Shown here: one piece after another, positions 8,370 to 23,048 of the stretch
Position numbering within the stretch: the stretch's first letter is position 1
Layout: each line of letters starts with the position of its first letter
Origin: Hypericum androsaemum
Lineage: Eukaryota; Streptophyta; Magnoliopsida; Malpighiales; Hypericaceae
Reading direction: 5' to 3'
DNA length: 64,000 bases
Assembly (NCBI GenBank): GCA_963995505.1
Contig: OZ023195.1
Coordinates: 7,212,109-7,276,108 of the forward strand
The notes under the pieces: generated by a model
Seen by the model: only the letters and a program-made list of their open reading frames with translations
Database searches by the model: none
Told to the model about the DNA's origin: nothing
Program-made: the position numbers and the translations under genes

Positions 8370-11159
8370 ATGGAGAAGATGGTAAAAGAAATGTTGAAAA
8401 CTGAGATCATTCAGAAAAGCAATAGCAGTTTTGCATCACCTGTGGTACTGGTAAAGAAGAAAGATGACACGTGGAGGTTCGGTGTCGATTACAGGGCACT
8501 CAACAACTTAACTGTGAAGCACAAATACCCTATTCCTATAGTGGAAGAGCTTCTTGATGAACTAGGAGGGGCTGCTTGGTTCTCTAAGATTGATCTAAGG
8601 TCTGGGTATCATCAAATTCGTATGGCAAGGGAGGATGTGCATAAAACTCCATTCAAAACTCATGATGGTCATTATGAGTTTCTTGTTATGCCCTTTGGGC
8701 TAACTAACGCACCAGCTAGTTTCCAAAGTGTTATGAATGATATGTTTAGGCCTTTCTTGAGGAAGTTTATTCTGGTTTTTATGGATGATATACTTGTTTA
8801 TAGTCCTACTTGGGAGGCTCACTTGAAGCATTTAGAGCAGGTATTCTTGGTACTCAGACAAGAGGAATTCTATGCCAAGGAGAGTAAGTGTAAGTTTGGG
8901 GCTGCCTCAATTGACTACTTGGGACACATTATTTCCAGCCAAGGAGTGGCCACTGACCCCAAGAAAATTGAGGATATGAAGAATTACAGTACTCCTACTA
9001 CCCTAAGACAACTCAGAGGTTTTCTAGGACTTTGTGGGTATTATAGGAGATTCATTAAAGGATATGGGTTGTTGAGCAGGCCACTTACAGATTTACTCAA
9101 AAAAGATGCTTTTGGTTGGAATGATCAGGCTGAGAGAACTTTTCGGGAATTGAAAATGGCGATGACTACTGCTCCTGTTTTGGCTTTACCAAACTTTAAA
9201 TTGACTTTTGTTCTAGAGACTGATGCCTCTAAATTTGGTGTTGGGGCTGTGTTGATGCAGGAGGGACATCCTATAGCTTTTTTCAGCAAGGCTATGGGCC
9301 CTAGATACCAGATTTTATCAGTTTATGAAAAAGAGCTACGAGCTGTGGTTTTAGCTGTGACTAAGTGGCACCATTACTTAGTGGGTAGAAGCTTTGTCAT
9401 CAAGACGGACCACAAAAGCCTCAAGTATTTGCTCAACCAAAAGTTATCGAAAGCTAGCCGGTGTTCATGGTTGGCTAAGCTAATGGGGTATGATTATAGG
9501 ATTGAGTACAGGAAGGGGGCGGAAAATAAAGTGGCTGATGCTCTGTCTCGTTTATCTCAGAATGATCCTCAGTTACTAGCCTTGTCTCTAGTCTCAGTAG
9601 ACAAAACTATTGAAGACATTAAGGCAAGTTATTTGTTGGATCCTCATTTGATAGAGCAATTTACAAAGATACAATCTGGAGGCAATTCTGAGGGACCCTA
9701 TTCAGTTGTACAAGGCAGACTACTCAGAAAAGGGAAAATGGTTGTAGGACCTGATTCAGGCTTAAGACAGAAGCTCATCAAGTTGTATCATGAGTTTGCA
9801 ATGGGAGGGCATTCATGTGTAAATGTCACGGTAAAAAGGCTTAAGAGTGTGTTATTTTGGAAAGGGCTCAAGAAAGAAGTTGGGGACTACATCAGATCTT
9901 GTCCAACCTGTCAAGTTTGCAAGTATGATAACTCGGCTTATCCCGAATTACTTCAACCATTGCCCATCCCCGAGAGGATATGGCAGGTTGTCTCGATAGA
10001 TTTTATTGATAGTTTACCCAAGTCTCGCGGGGTCACTACTATCCTAGTAGTGGTGGACAAATTGAGCAAGTACGCTCATTTCGTACCACTTAAGCATCCA
10101 TATACAGCGGCTAAGGTGGCTACAGTCTACATGGAGCAAGTGTATAGACTTCATGGTCTGCCCGAGGGCATCATTAGTGATCGAGACCCTATTTTCCTAA
10201 GTCAGTTTTGGCAAGGGCTATTCGCACAACAAGGAGTGGACCTACGGATGTCTACAGCCTATCATCCTCAAACAGACGGCCAAACAGAGGTGGTGAATAG
10301 GTGTTTAGAGACTTACCTACGCTGCATGTCACATGAGAGGCCTTTGGATTGGAGCAGCTGGTTGCATTTAGCCGAATATTGGTACAACACGAGCTTCCAT
10401 ACAGCCACTGGTGTTTCGCCTTTTGAAGCCCTGTACGGAGAAGCCCCGCTGCTCCACCTTCCATATTTCGTAGGTGGTTCCCCAGTCGAAGCTGTGGATA
10501 GGAGTTTGTCAGCTAGAGAAGAGAACCTTCGGCTCCTCAAGTTTCACCTACAGAGAGCCCAAAACCGAATGAAGCAGCAGGCAGACAAAGGGCGTACAGA
10601 TAAGGAGTTTAAGCTGGGGGACTGGGTCTTGCTTAAATTGCAGCCTTACCGGCAGCGCTCGGTGCAAGAACGAGAGTCAGTCAAGCTATCCCCCGGGTTT
10701 TATGGCCCCTACCAGGTGATAGATCGGAAGGGAAAGACAGCCTATACCCTACAATTACCAGAATCATCGAGAATCCATCTGACATTCCATGTGAGTAAAC
10801 TCAAGAAATTCCATGGAATCGTACCTGCCGCGTTGTGCCCAATTCCACCCTCCCTACTTCCGGACAAGGAGCCGCTGCAGATTCTGAGCAGGAGGATGGT
10901 CAAGCGAAGGAATCAAGCGGCTACAGAGGTCCTTGTTCAGTGGGCGGGTGAGGACGAAGATGATGCTACCTGGGAGGAATATAACTCGCTCCAATCTCGA
11001 TTCCCTCTCAGTTCCTTGTGGACAAGGAACTTAAGCGGGAGCGATTGTTGCATACCTGAGACTGGAGGATCCATGGAGGTAGGAATTGATGGTCATGGTA
11101 GGGGAAATGGCAACATGCAGGTAGGAGAAGACGGAGCGGTCGAGAAGAACGTTGGTTGA
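8370..11159 (+). CDS. gypsy pol: reverse transcriptase, RNase H, integrase, chromodomain
   Basis: A 929-codon open frame. Reverse transcriptase occupies about residues 1-190, with WRFGVDYRALN, LVMPFGLTNAPA and the catalytic FMDD at 137-140. RNase H follows (ETDASKFGVGAVL to NKVADALSRL). Integrase shows the HHCC zinc module (GGHSCVN...CPTCQVCK), then the catalytic core with acidic residues in VSIDFIDS, ISDRDPIF and GQTEVVNR. The C-terminus carries a chromodomain (EVLVQWAGEDEDDATWEEY), thought to steer integration to particular chromatin. The start is only the first ATG after an in-frame stop; the polyprotein originally began in gag. The last ~38 codons lie inside the 3' LTR. Confidence 0.93.
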   Translation: MEKMVKEMLKTEIIQKSNSSFASPVVLVKKKDDTWRFGVDYRALNNLTVKHKYPIPIVEELLDELGGAAWFSKIDLRSGYHQIRMAREDVHKTPFKTHDGHYEFLVMPFGLTNAPASFQSVMNDMFRPFLRKFILVFMDDILVYSPTWEAHLKHLEQVFLVLRQEEFYAKESKCKFGAASIDYLGHIISSQGVATDPKKIEDMKNYSTPTTLRQLRGFLGLCGYYRRFIKGYGLLSRPLTDLLKKDAFGWNDQAERTFRELKMAMTTAPVLALPNFKLTFVLETDASKFGVGAVLMQEGHPIAFFSKAMGPRYQILSVYEKELRAVVLAVTKWHHYLVGRSFVIKTDHKSLKYLLNQKLSKASRCSWLAKLMGYDYRIEYRKGAENKVADALSRLSQNDPQLLALSLVSVDKTIEDIKASYLLDPHLIEQFTKIQSGGNSEGPYSVVQGRLLRKGKMVVGPDSGLRQKLIKLYHEFAMGGHSCVNVTVKRLKSVLFWKGLKKEVGDYIRSCPTCQVCKYDNSAYPELLQPLPIPERIWQVVSIDFIDSLPKSRGVTTILVVVDKLSKYAHFVPLKHPYTAAKVATVYMEQVYRLHGLPEGIISDRDPIFLSQFWQGLFAQQGVDLRMSTAYHPQTDGQTEVVNRCLETYLRCMSHERPLDWSSWLHLAEYWYNTSFHTATGVSPFEALYGEAPLLHLPYFVGGSPVEAVDRSLSAREENLRLLKFHLQRAQNRMKQQADKGRTDKEFKLGDWVLLKLQPYRQRSVQERESVKLSPGFYGPYQVIDRKGKTAYTLQLPESSRIHLTFHVSKLKKFHGIVPAALCPIPPSLLPDKEPLQILSRRMVKRRNQAATEVLVQWAGEDEDDATWEEYNSLQSRFPLSSLWTRNLSGSDCCIPETGGSMEVGIDGHGRGNGNMQVGEDGAVEKNVG

Positions 11160-11532
11160 GCTTCTATTGGTCAACTGTCGTTAGGAGTGTTGTGTTGGGC
11201 TGTTGTTTTGCTTTGTGAAGAAGGTACCCAGTTGGGCCTCTTGTTATTTGCATATTTACATTTGGGCCCGAGGCCAGAATAGTAGCCCATTAGGTCGAGT
11301 CACTAGGGAGCCATACTCAGGAGTGAGCGTCCTGTATATATATCAAAATGGCAACATCGTAGAGGGCATGAAGGAACAAAAAAAATAGAATATTGGCCTT
11401 AAATGTCTTTGTCTTATTATTCTGACAGATTCTCTCTCCCTCTTTCTCTAATTCTATATTCTCTTCCCTCAACGGACTTGTCTGTGACTATCTTTGGCAC
11501 CTTTTCTCTTGTAAAAGGTGAGGTGCACATTA
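11046..11532 (+). repeat. 3' LTR of the gypsy chromovirus
   Basis: Begins TGTTGCATACC after a purine-rich stretch (AAGCGGGAGCG) and ends GTGCACATTA, followed by the GTATA target duplication. It differs from the 5' LTR at about 13 positions plus a small indel near the A-run. Confidence 0.92.
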
Positions 11533-11537
11533 GTATA

Positions 11538-12640
11538 CTATAATCTTTTTGATTTCTTCAATCTACTTTCAATTTTGGAACTCATTTAAATATACACATA
11601 TATTTGAATATTTCATTTATATTATATAAAAAGAATTCACACTTATTTTATTTGTAACATGATTTTCCAGTAAAAATTTAAATTTAAATCGCCTACGTTA
11701 TTAAGTTTGAGGGAAAGGACGAATTTGATTTGTCTTTATGTAGTATTCATGACGTCTAAATTTCGTCTTCCTGAGAAGTTGACGACTTAAAATGAACTAG
11801 ACCATTTAGCTTAAAATAAAATATAGATATTTATTCAATGTGTCGGATCGACAAATATCAACTAAATACTTAATAATTTAACAATTCAGAATATATTCAA
11901 ATAAGTGTTCTAGCTCTTACAATTACAAAATATCCAAATTAAGTCTTTTATGACAATAGGTCAATCAAAGTCCAATTTTCAATAAACCATTCTTTAATTA
12001 TTAAATATGTGCAGTCATAATTATCAAATATGTGTAGTCATATCAATATGTATTTTGAATTTATGAAACTTAAAGTAAATGGGGAAGGAAAGAACCGGGG
12101 GAATGTAGGAAAAAAAGTTAAGATTTCTACTAATTTGACCTTGCAAGTAAAAATTAACGGAATGTACCTAGACTATATAAAGTAAATAAATATAACAGAT
12201 TACAAAAATGGAAGCATATTAACAATTAAAATCCGTACAAAGATAGTGAGTAAGAATGGACGCAAGCTAAGAAATGTTCCACGGAATATTTAGATTTTGT
12301 TCATTTCATTTAGATGGTCAATTCGTACAAGGCGAGAAATGTTCTGTGGTTTCGAGTTGATCATCTATAAGAAGCTGAAACCATAAGAAAAAAGGTGACT
12401 TTGTCGTACAGATCAATATTTGCGGTTCGGGATCCTCGAACGACGGTTCAAACCTTGCCACCATTGTGCTGCCAAGAGCTTGATCAACCGGAAATCACAT
12501 CTCGTATTATTAAGCGTCGTCGTCTGGTAGATAAACATTACCATAAGCGACAAGTAGAGTGGGTTCTGCATGCACTTCAACCAAAATCCGGCATTAAAGA
12601 CCAACTCAACCTGATAAAAAGGCTGAAGACAAGAGCAAAA
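11538..12640. other. AT-rich spacer, no gene seen
   Basis: No recognisable protein, RNA or repeat structure beyond AT richness. Short open frames near 12395-12667 exist on both strands but match nothing I recognise. Confidence 0.5.
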
Positions 12641-12644
12641 CTCA

Positions 12645-14340
12645 GTCCAATTCAGTCAATGTCTTGAAGCGTGATTCTTCCCATGTATAAATCACTCGCG
12701 TGGTATGCGCAGAGAGGAAGACACTGTCTTCCTGTTCAGACCTCCATGAATTGCACCCATCCCTTGAACCCACTCATGGCTGTCCAATGGATTCATGTTC
12801 AGAATATTCCGTCGTAAGTTGACTCGATATAAGATAGTATCTGTTCTCTTACAAAAAATTACCAATGCAAGGACGAGTCGGCTCATCCACAGCCATTCTG
12901 ATCAACACTAAAGACAATGTCCCATCAACATGTTTTGGATCCAAAAGTCCCTTGTCTCCCATCATCCTTACTTCCCTCTCAGTAGGGAACTGAAATTCTT
13001 CATTTCCATCCACATCACAGTTTTTCAGATCTTTGGTATAATGCTTGATGGCCTGAAGCTTTGTTGCTTCATGCTTTTCAGCTAATGTCAAGATACAAGA
13101 GAATCTGAGATGGTGAGATACAACAGTTTTCACCTTCTTCAAGTTATGGCAGCGACAGTAGAAATCGAGCCACCTTCTCCCAATCCCCGCATGCCACTGT
13201 ACAATATCAGCATCCTCCAGGGCAATAAGCGAGCTGATAGGCCTCGGTCGTCCCGTCCCATGGGATTAGTTAACAGCCATTCGGATGAGTTCTATAGGTG
13301 CAGAGACTTTCATGCACAGTCTTGTCATATCTTCCACAGTTCTCTTGGCATACCTCTTTTCCTCATCCTCTTCAAATTCTTCTCTCTTTTTCTTCCACAG
13401 CCTTTCTAGCCTTACAGATGACAAAGGCTTATGTAACTGTTCTTGGAAATTGTCATAAGAATCAACAAGCTCAGGTGGCAGCTGTTCCCTAATATGACGC
13501 CAAGTAGAACGGTCTTCCATAGATTCCATAAACTCTTGAACCACCTCATTTGTCCAAGTTGAGAATATTTGCCTAACGTCATTCTCATTGAGGAAATCAA
13601 ATCTGATTTCTTAAAAACATGACTGAATATCTTCATACCCAACTTCCTTCTCAATCTCTCCCTCACATTCTTCAATTCTTGCGTCCTAACCTCCTTTTGT
13701 CTAAGATACTTTTTGCGCCCCTAATCGCTTTCTCTGACATAGGAGGACACAAAACTGAAGGAGGGACAGCCTGCAATTCCATTCCTAAAAAGTCAATCTT
13801 TTCAGTAACAGCACTATGAATGGCTGTCCTCGCCTTGTCAACCTTTAACTCCAGCTTCTCTTCCAAGATTCTCAGGACCTTGCTCTTCAAATCCAACACC
13901 AACTCCCTTGATCCTGACGTTATCATCCAAATACCTCACTGCATACATCCGAACAGGCTTATAAAATGAATTAGCTAACTCACCAACTCCCTTCACACCA
14001 ACCCTTGGATTCTCCCTCTTCATCATCAAACGCATATCTTGAATTTCTTGATCGAACTCATCGAAATAAACATTGATCAATATGGAACACAACCCACATT
14101 CTTGAGGACAACCAAACCCCTCCCAGTTCCATCCTCAAAACCCCACACCGAAGCAGCCTCTTCATGACATCAACCAGACCCGGATCATCAATCTTCTCCG
14201 CGATAAACTAGCACAACTTATCCACATTCAAGTCAACCCGATTGCTATTGTTCAATTCTTTGTAAAACCCCAAACATTAGAATTATCCAGGCCGCCAACG
14301 ACGAGTTCGAGCTGCTGGAGAACATGAGACCCAGTGGGCG
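12645..14340 (-). pseudogene. Nuclear group II intron maturase (nMAT3/nMAT4 type), broken and 5'-truncated
   Basis: Scattered minus-strand frames line up in order with a nuclear-encoded maturase, a protein that enters mitochondria to help splice group II introns. Around 14090-13900 the reverse-transcriptase-like part reads ECGLCSILINVYFDEFDQEIQDMRL and YAVRYLDDNVRI. Then come KIDFLGMELQAVPPSV (about 13790), the domain-X part PPELVDSYDNFQEQL and APIELIRMAV (13540-13270), ALEDADIVQWHAGIGRRWLDF (about 13200), the KTVVSHHLRFSCILTLAEKH block (about 13120), and the C-terminus ending DLYMGRITLQDID (about 12660). Pieces lie in different frames with stops between, for example in the cysteine-rich turn near 14110. 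The N-terminal targeting region is absent. The nMAT4 versus nMAT3 choice is from memory. Confidence 0.85.
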
Positions 14341-14384
14341 TAACCAAACCAAGCCGGCAAAGCCACCTTCTTTGTGTGCTTCGA

Positions 14385-17300
14385 CTATGGCCGATGATAC
14401 ACATATTTTGTTCTGGGATCCACGATGAGGCCCTTCCCTCCATTTACTTCTAAATCATGCCCGCATCAATCGACCCGGATTAAAAGTAAATGAACTTCTA
14501 ATTCTATCACAGTTTATCCAGAAAAAGGACCCCAGTTGAAAGAGAGGTGACAAAGAATCAAGTTTTTCCCATCTAATATAACAACATGCTTGATAAATCC
14601 AGAGAGGAGTGACAAGATATAACGACCTAAACAAGGTGGACAGACCATTGCTCAGAGTAGTCAAACAGCGTCAATCATGTAGATATGCCAGCTTAAGCAA
14701 TCGATAGGTGAAAGAAACTGTGACTCAACTGGAATACAAAATCTGGGATGGAGCTCACGAGGTACGTATCTGAAGAGCTGCAGCAGCCGATCGCAATATA
14801 CCACTTTCTTCCATGTCTAGAAACCATTTCGTAAATTGTTTGGCAGTAGAAAAATAAAAGATCTAAGACTATGCTCAAGAAAATTGAGGAACTCAAACAA
14901 ACAAACATACCACATTATCGACAAATACTTGCAAAGCAAATAGTGTAGCCTTCAGGTGAAAATTCGGATGAAGAACGTATAAAGCCTGAAACAACAGATG
15001 AGGGAATCAAATCAAAACACAAAGAATAGCCTCAAACTTTTTCCATTTAATTATCAACATGACTCCTACATACATGCAAATTTCACTGGTGCTTTCGGCC
15101 AACTATTTGCTGTAACCTTCTCATCCATCCCAAGTCCGGTTGACTGTTATCATAGACACGAGGAAGTGACAGAAAGGGATAGCAGGAACCAAGATTAGCA
15201 TAAATCATCCAATGGAAATGCTCCACTTTCAAGTGCAAACGGGGAGGACAAGCAGAATATCTATCCCAATCACTTTAATTAGTTACAGAAAAAGTCAACT
15301 TCAAATAGTCAAAATTTTACTTACAGTTGTAGAGATGCAGCCGAGTGGAAATAAACAACATTATAAGGCTTCTGAATTACGGGCTCAAATTCCTGAAGTT
15401 GACGATAACAGAATCAACCTTTGTGAAATGAAAAAGTAACGAAACTCGTGCATTGAAAGAGAATGCTGTGGAGGTAACTTGAAATGCGAGAAGAGAAGAC
15501 TACACCTCAATTACATTAACCAAATAAAGCACAAAACGTTCCAGATCCATACACCTAAGTAAGAAAAGTGCTCCTACAATAACCATTACTGGACGCCCTT
15601 CACTATCCACCCCACCTCGGTAACTGGAAGAGAGTAGATAATTCCCAATTATCTTAAGTCACAATCAAGATGGAAAACATGCCAAGGATAAAACAGGTTG
15701 TTATACAGGCGATAGGAGTTCAAATGGATAGATATCAATGTGGCTGGGAAATGATTGCAACCATAAAAAATGGATCCAAGAGAATACAGATGTCTATACA
15801 AGTGCAAACAGAGATTAAAGGATTGCTTTTGATGGGGGGATACAAGAGAATTCTTACACGATCTTCCTCTCTGCAATATCAGAAAGACTGAGAGAATTGG
15901 CCTTAGCCAGGTATCTTGAGTGAAGAGAGTACTCTTCGGATGCAGACAACGGAGGAGTGCCAAAGTGACCAAATCCATGCATTTTCGCACAATTCCACCC
16001 ACTGTGCCTGAGTAGTCTTTTCCCATTTCTCTTTGCATCGTTGATCTGGGTCCTTAATTAAGGACATGAAAGCAGGATCCAAGTAGGAATCCAGGTACGA
16101 TGAAGTCCTGTGAGGTAACATTTATCCACCAAGTTTCCTCAATGTTGTACGTGAAAGAATAATTGTATACTTACCTCACTCCACAACAATTGCAAAATGC
16201 AACATACTAGATTTTCATTTCTATAAGGTCAGCTATTGAGTCTCCAAGTCATATCAATTTGGCATTCTGAGCAATAACAGTATAGTGGAGTAGGCTCCCG
16301 CATAACCAGCCAAGGAAAAAAGTGCAGGAAATAATTCTCACTTATAGCAACGTGTGCTGCAGGTTCACGTGGGTAATTTTTTGCCTCAGTATATATGCAG
16401 CCCATCGCGATGCTGTATAAACCAGGAAAAATAAGATTCTTGTCAAACAACAGCAGCTGAAAACACAAGTCAAAATAAAGATATACAAAAGATCTGTGAC
16501 TTATGTACGTTCAGAGTCCATTGTCAATGAGAAGCTCCAGACAAGACCGATAGCAATGACTCAGAGCATTCTCTGCAGCAGTATGATATTTCACCGCATA
16601 TTTGGGACCAACGGTGTATGACCCTCCTGAAATAGCATGCAAGGAGAAGGGGCCTTAGCCTTATGATTCAAACAAATAATGCATGAACAATCCACCTATA
16701 TTTCCTGTGCTAGAATAGCTTTCTAATTATCTCAAAAGTTAAACAATTTGGATGGGAATAACTGTTGTTATGACGTAGATCAATGTCCATGGAAGGTAAC
16801 AGGTCCATCTAAAGCATAAGAGCTGAGGGAGAAGTCTGCCAGTTGAATGGTGCAAATAAAATATATGATTCAAATGGAGAGATTCAGGACATAGGGCAAT
16901 TCTGTGACCTGATAGATTCACTTAACGTACAAAGGAAACGGCCAATTCTCTCACCTTGCTGGAAGGTCATAAGCACTGGTAACTTTTGCCATTCCCACCG
17001 CCCTGTCACGAAACCAAACCATGAAAATGGGCTGAAAATACTGTCCCAGCATCACTCTTGTTACGAACAAAAATAAAGGCATCAAGGTTAAACGGCATAC
17101 AAAGAATAAATAACATACCAGTGTAGTGCCATTCTTCTGCAAGACCTGGTCCAGCAGCTGCGTGCAGTCCGGGACTGCTGTGTGCATCGTCTAGATTCTG
17201 TAAAACATGAACTTTACAATTGTCTAAATGAAATCCCAAGTGCCTGATTATATGATACATGTTACCGGTAAGCGATTGCCATAGCCATTAGTTTGACCAG

Positions 17301-17638
17301 CAAGAATTGCCGCTTACCTCATTGGCGGAATTGACCACAACATCCACCTCAAGATCAACAGGGAACCTCGACACCAACCCATTGCTGCTACTCTCCCCTT
17401 GGGAACTCAAAGTCAGAGGATCCAGGAAATACGAGTTCGAAAACGAAGGATCATCATCAGCCTCGTATTCTAAGGGATATCTACTTTCGGGATCGCTCCA
17501 TCGGGGAACTTGATCCAGGGTCACAACAGGATCCACGTTATCCGTAGGGGACCCACCCAGCGTTGTCGGAGCCATGGTGGGCACCGGCCGGTACATTACC
17601 TTCTGCAAATCCCGCAAAGCTACAGTCTTTAGCTCCAT
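14385..17638 (-). pseudogene. Macro-domain plus CRAL-TRIO (GDAP2-type) gene, intron-bearing pseudogene
   Basis: Exon-like blocks, high to low coordinate: 17638-17318 (start, through EVDVVVNSANE); 17197-17119 (NLDDAHSSPGLHAAAGPGLAEE); 17002-16955 (GMAKVTSAYDLPA); 16626-16510 (VGPKYAVKYHTAAENALSHC); 16412-16342 (SIAMGCIYTEAKNYPREPAAH); 16107-15858 (SYLDSYLDPAFMSLIKDPD...EEYSLHSRYLAKAN); 15623-15506; 15392-15325 (EFEPVIQKPYNVVYFHSA); 15143-15073; 14987-14914; 14818-14732; 14459-14385 (HDLEVNGGKGLIVDPR, stop). Many keep GT/AG borders. The first half is a macro (ADP-ribose-binding) domain, the second a CRAL-TRIO lipid-binding domain. Damage: indels in blocks 2, 3, 4 and 11, a TGA ending block 4, CGA-to-TGA-type stop in block 9 (HQ*NL), loss of the usual AG before the last block, and about 100 codons missing between blocks 5 and 6. 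Retained introns mean DNA-level duplication or decay in place, not retroposition. Confidence 0.9.
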
Positions 17639-18114
17639 AAGGATAATGATAGAAACCTATGAACCCACAAAAGATGGGATTTTTCGGGTCCAAATTTAAT
17701 TCAACTACCGAGACAAAGGTGGAAACTTTAAAACACCCTCTTCTACATCTTCCGTCTACAGCCAATTTCGAACCTTAATCTAAAAAACCCACCTGAGAAT
17801 TTCACCAAAAAAACTCCAAGGAACCATGAATCTGAGACACAAGAAGAAGAAAGTACGTACCTTGAGGATTCTAAGAATTGAGGATTCAGGGATATCCAAT
17901 TATTCAATTTCAAGGTTTCGGATAATATGATTCAGAAGAAAGCAAGCAAGCAATGATTGATCGCTGGATGAGCTCGCAATTCCGCAGAGCTCATGTTAGC
18001 CAGAAATGCTTTCTCTTTCTTCTAATTTATTGGTTTTTTGGTTTTTTTTTTCTCACTTGTTAAAAGAGGAATCTTTATTATATTCTCATGATCCAACGCC
18101 ACTAAAAAAACTCA

Positions 18115-18446
18115 AGAAAGAGCAAGAAGCTTGATAGAGCCTTTGCTAAAGCTGATTGGTTTGATCTTTACCCGCACTCTTGGGTAGAAGCTCGACCACA
18201 GATGGGATCAGATCATTCTCCGCTAGTGTATTATTTACTATCCGAGGAACCACGACCAATTCACCGACGCTTTCGCTATGAGCAGATGTGGGAAAGGCAT
18301 GCTGACATTGAGAAGGAAGTTCAATTTGCGTGGACATGCTCGGAGGGTTCGGATTTACCGTCTAGAGTGGCTTCCTGTGCACATAATCTCGGGAATTAAC
18401 AATAGTAGTAGGAAAGTTAACAAGCTTCAATGGTTTAGCCTCTTCA

Positions 18447-18465
<19 letters not shown>
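18115..18465 (+). mobile_element. LINE (L1-type) fragment, endonuclease C-terminal part
   Basis: Translation gives LDRAFAKADWF-like start (DRAFAKADWFDLYPHSWVEA) followed by GSDHSPL, the conserved end of the APE-type endonuclease of plant L1 elements, and then RRFRYEQMWERHADIEK, the usual link to reverse transcriptase. The frame ends about 18400. A short A-run (about 18455-18463) sits exactly where the CDC5-derived sequence begins. No reverse transcriptase is present. Confidence 0.8.
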
Positions 18466-21369
<2,904 letters not shown>

Positions 21370-21370
<1 letters not shown>

Positions 21371-23048
21371 ATTAATAAAGGAACAAAGATCACATGAACT
21401 CTTCTACTTACCCAAAAATTCAATATACACCATTTACTTGAAATTGTTCCATTATTATCCTTATACTATTCCAAACGTACAAATTCACACCCCACAATCA
21501 CTTTTTCGATCACCAGCGATATTTCGTCATTTACTTGACAACCATATCAACCTCAAATAATCCACATCATCTGTCATCTCAAAGACCCAATCCTCAACCT
21601 CCTTCAACTTCGAAATCCTGCCTTCCATGGCCATTCTGGTAGCCGAAGGCCATGAGAGGGTCATTGTGTTACCCGAATGCCAACCCTTGTTGGGTTTTGC
21701 CCAAAATATTCCTGGCAAAGAGCTTCCTGCTACTCGCCGAGCCGGAGTGAAGCAAGGTGGCCAAAAGGATGAACCGACGAAGCAATTGTGGGACAGCAAA
21801 AAGAAGCCATTGGAATTATTAAGTTTTAAGTACGGAGATGAAATGGAGATACAATGAGTGATAAAGGTGAGATCAGGGATATTGAGGTTTGGAGTGAAGA
21901 GGAAAGAGGAAAGGTAGAGAGGGAGGGGATTATATACGGTCGAAGAAATTATGCAAGGGAGTAAGTATATGCAAAAAGGGAGCTACCAAGAATTGAATAA
22001 GTAACCTCTCGAAAAATATATATATATTTGAAGAAGTAGAAGGCCATCTTAAAAAAAATAGAAGGCTAGGTATTGGTGGTTCTTGATGTTGATCGAGCAT
22101 GGCCAAGAATTGTCATCATGTGCTGTGCTTTCAGACACCTGTTGAATTCTCTCTAATTCTCATAGTAATAAATTACCCATTCAGATGGAGATATTGCATT
22201 TGTCATAATGACTCAAGCCGTAATATCATTCACGGAGGTGCAAAATTTAATATTACTACACATGCAAACCAATATCACTTCACAAGCAAATCAATATCAT
22301 TTCATATGTAAACCAGCATCTTGCAAATCAATATCACTTCACATGCAAACTAATATTACCTGATAGATTATTGACCATCAGATTTAAAGATAATCAAATC
22401 TGACTGCCCAAAATATAATTTCCACCTGTGGACAAATTTTCTTTAATCCCCACTCAATCCGGTCTCACATTTAATCCATGCAAGTGTAATCATTGGTGTG
22501 AAAATTTACATATACATTTTGCTACTGCTCGTTGTTCTGCTGCTTTTCATGTGTAATATTTGCTCATTGTTCTGCTGCTTTTCATGGTGTAATGTTTGTT
22601 TCGTTTCTATATTCCTCACCGTGATCATTTTGGTGTACGATTTGTATTTTACTAACTTTTTTATTTAATAAGATTTTTTTATACGTAAATAGAGGATTTT
22701 ATTTAATGAGAATATACAACAAAAAAAGTTAATAAAAAGAAAGTACGAAACACATAAGCCATTAATAAAAAAGTATCGTGGCAGTCCATGGAAGGCATGC
22801 TTTCGAAGTTGAAGGAGGTTGGGGATTGGGTCTTTGAAGAGAGATCATAGATAACGTGGATTAGTTGAGGCTGACGTGGCTGCTACGTAAATGATGAGAT
22901 ATCGTTGGTGACCGAAAAAGTGGTTGAGGGGTGTGGATTGGCCCGTTTGAAATAGTGCAACGATTTAAATAGACTAATATCAAGTATAAAGTGCACATTG
23001 AATTTTTGAGTAAGTAGAAAAGTTTACGTAATCTTTATTCCATTAATA
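21370..23048. mobile_element. Long inverted-repeat element, arms ~270 bp, ~1.7 kb overall
   Basis: The left arm (about 21370-21640) and right arm (about 22780-23048) are clear reverse complements: ACTCTTCTACTTACCCAAAAATTC on the left mirrors the segment around 23000-23025, CACTTTTTCGATCACCAGCGATAT mirrors 22890-22925, and CCCAATCCTCAACCTCCTTC mirrors 22805-22832. Outer ends fade without a clear target duplication. The interior (21640-22780) has no transposase and includes a GC-richer segment at 21640-21860 of unknown origin. It behaves like a non-autonomous long-TIR or foldback element. Confidence 0.7.

Larger units (their letters stand above)
5885..11532 (+). mobile_element. Ty3/gypsy chromovirus, nearly complete (Reina-like by size)
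   Basis: A 5.65-kb element with 485-bp (5885-6369) and 487-bp (11046-11532) LTRs, flanked by a 5-bp target duplication GTATA (5880-5884 and 11533-11537). The primer binding site follows the 5' LTR. The interior encodes gag with a zinc knuckle, protease, reverse transcriptase, RNase H, integrase and a C-terminal chromodomain in plant chromovirus order. It is not autonomous now: one frameshift in gag, three in-frame stops and a changed protease active site. About 13 substitutions separate the LTRs by eye (~2.7%), implying insertion roughly one million years ago under a common plant rate; this is an inference. The Reina label rests on element and LTR length and could be wrong. Confidence 0.93.

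Noticed and set aside
8370..11159. Endogenous pararetrovirus as the source of the reverse transcriptase
   Set aside because: Paired LTRs, a tRNA-Met primer site, an integrase and a chromodomain make it a Ty3/gypsy retrotransposon.
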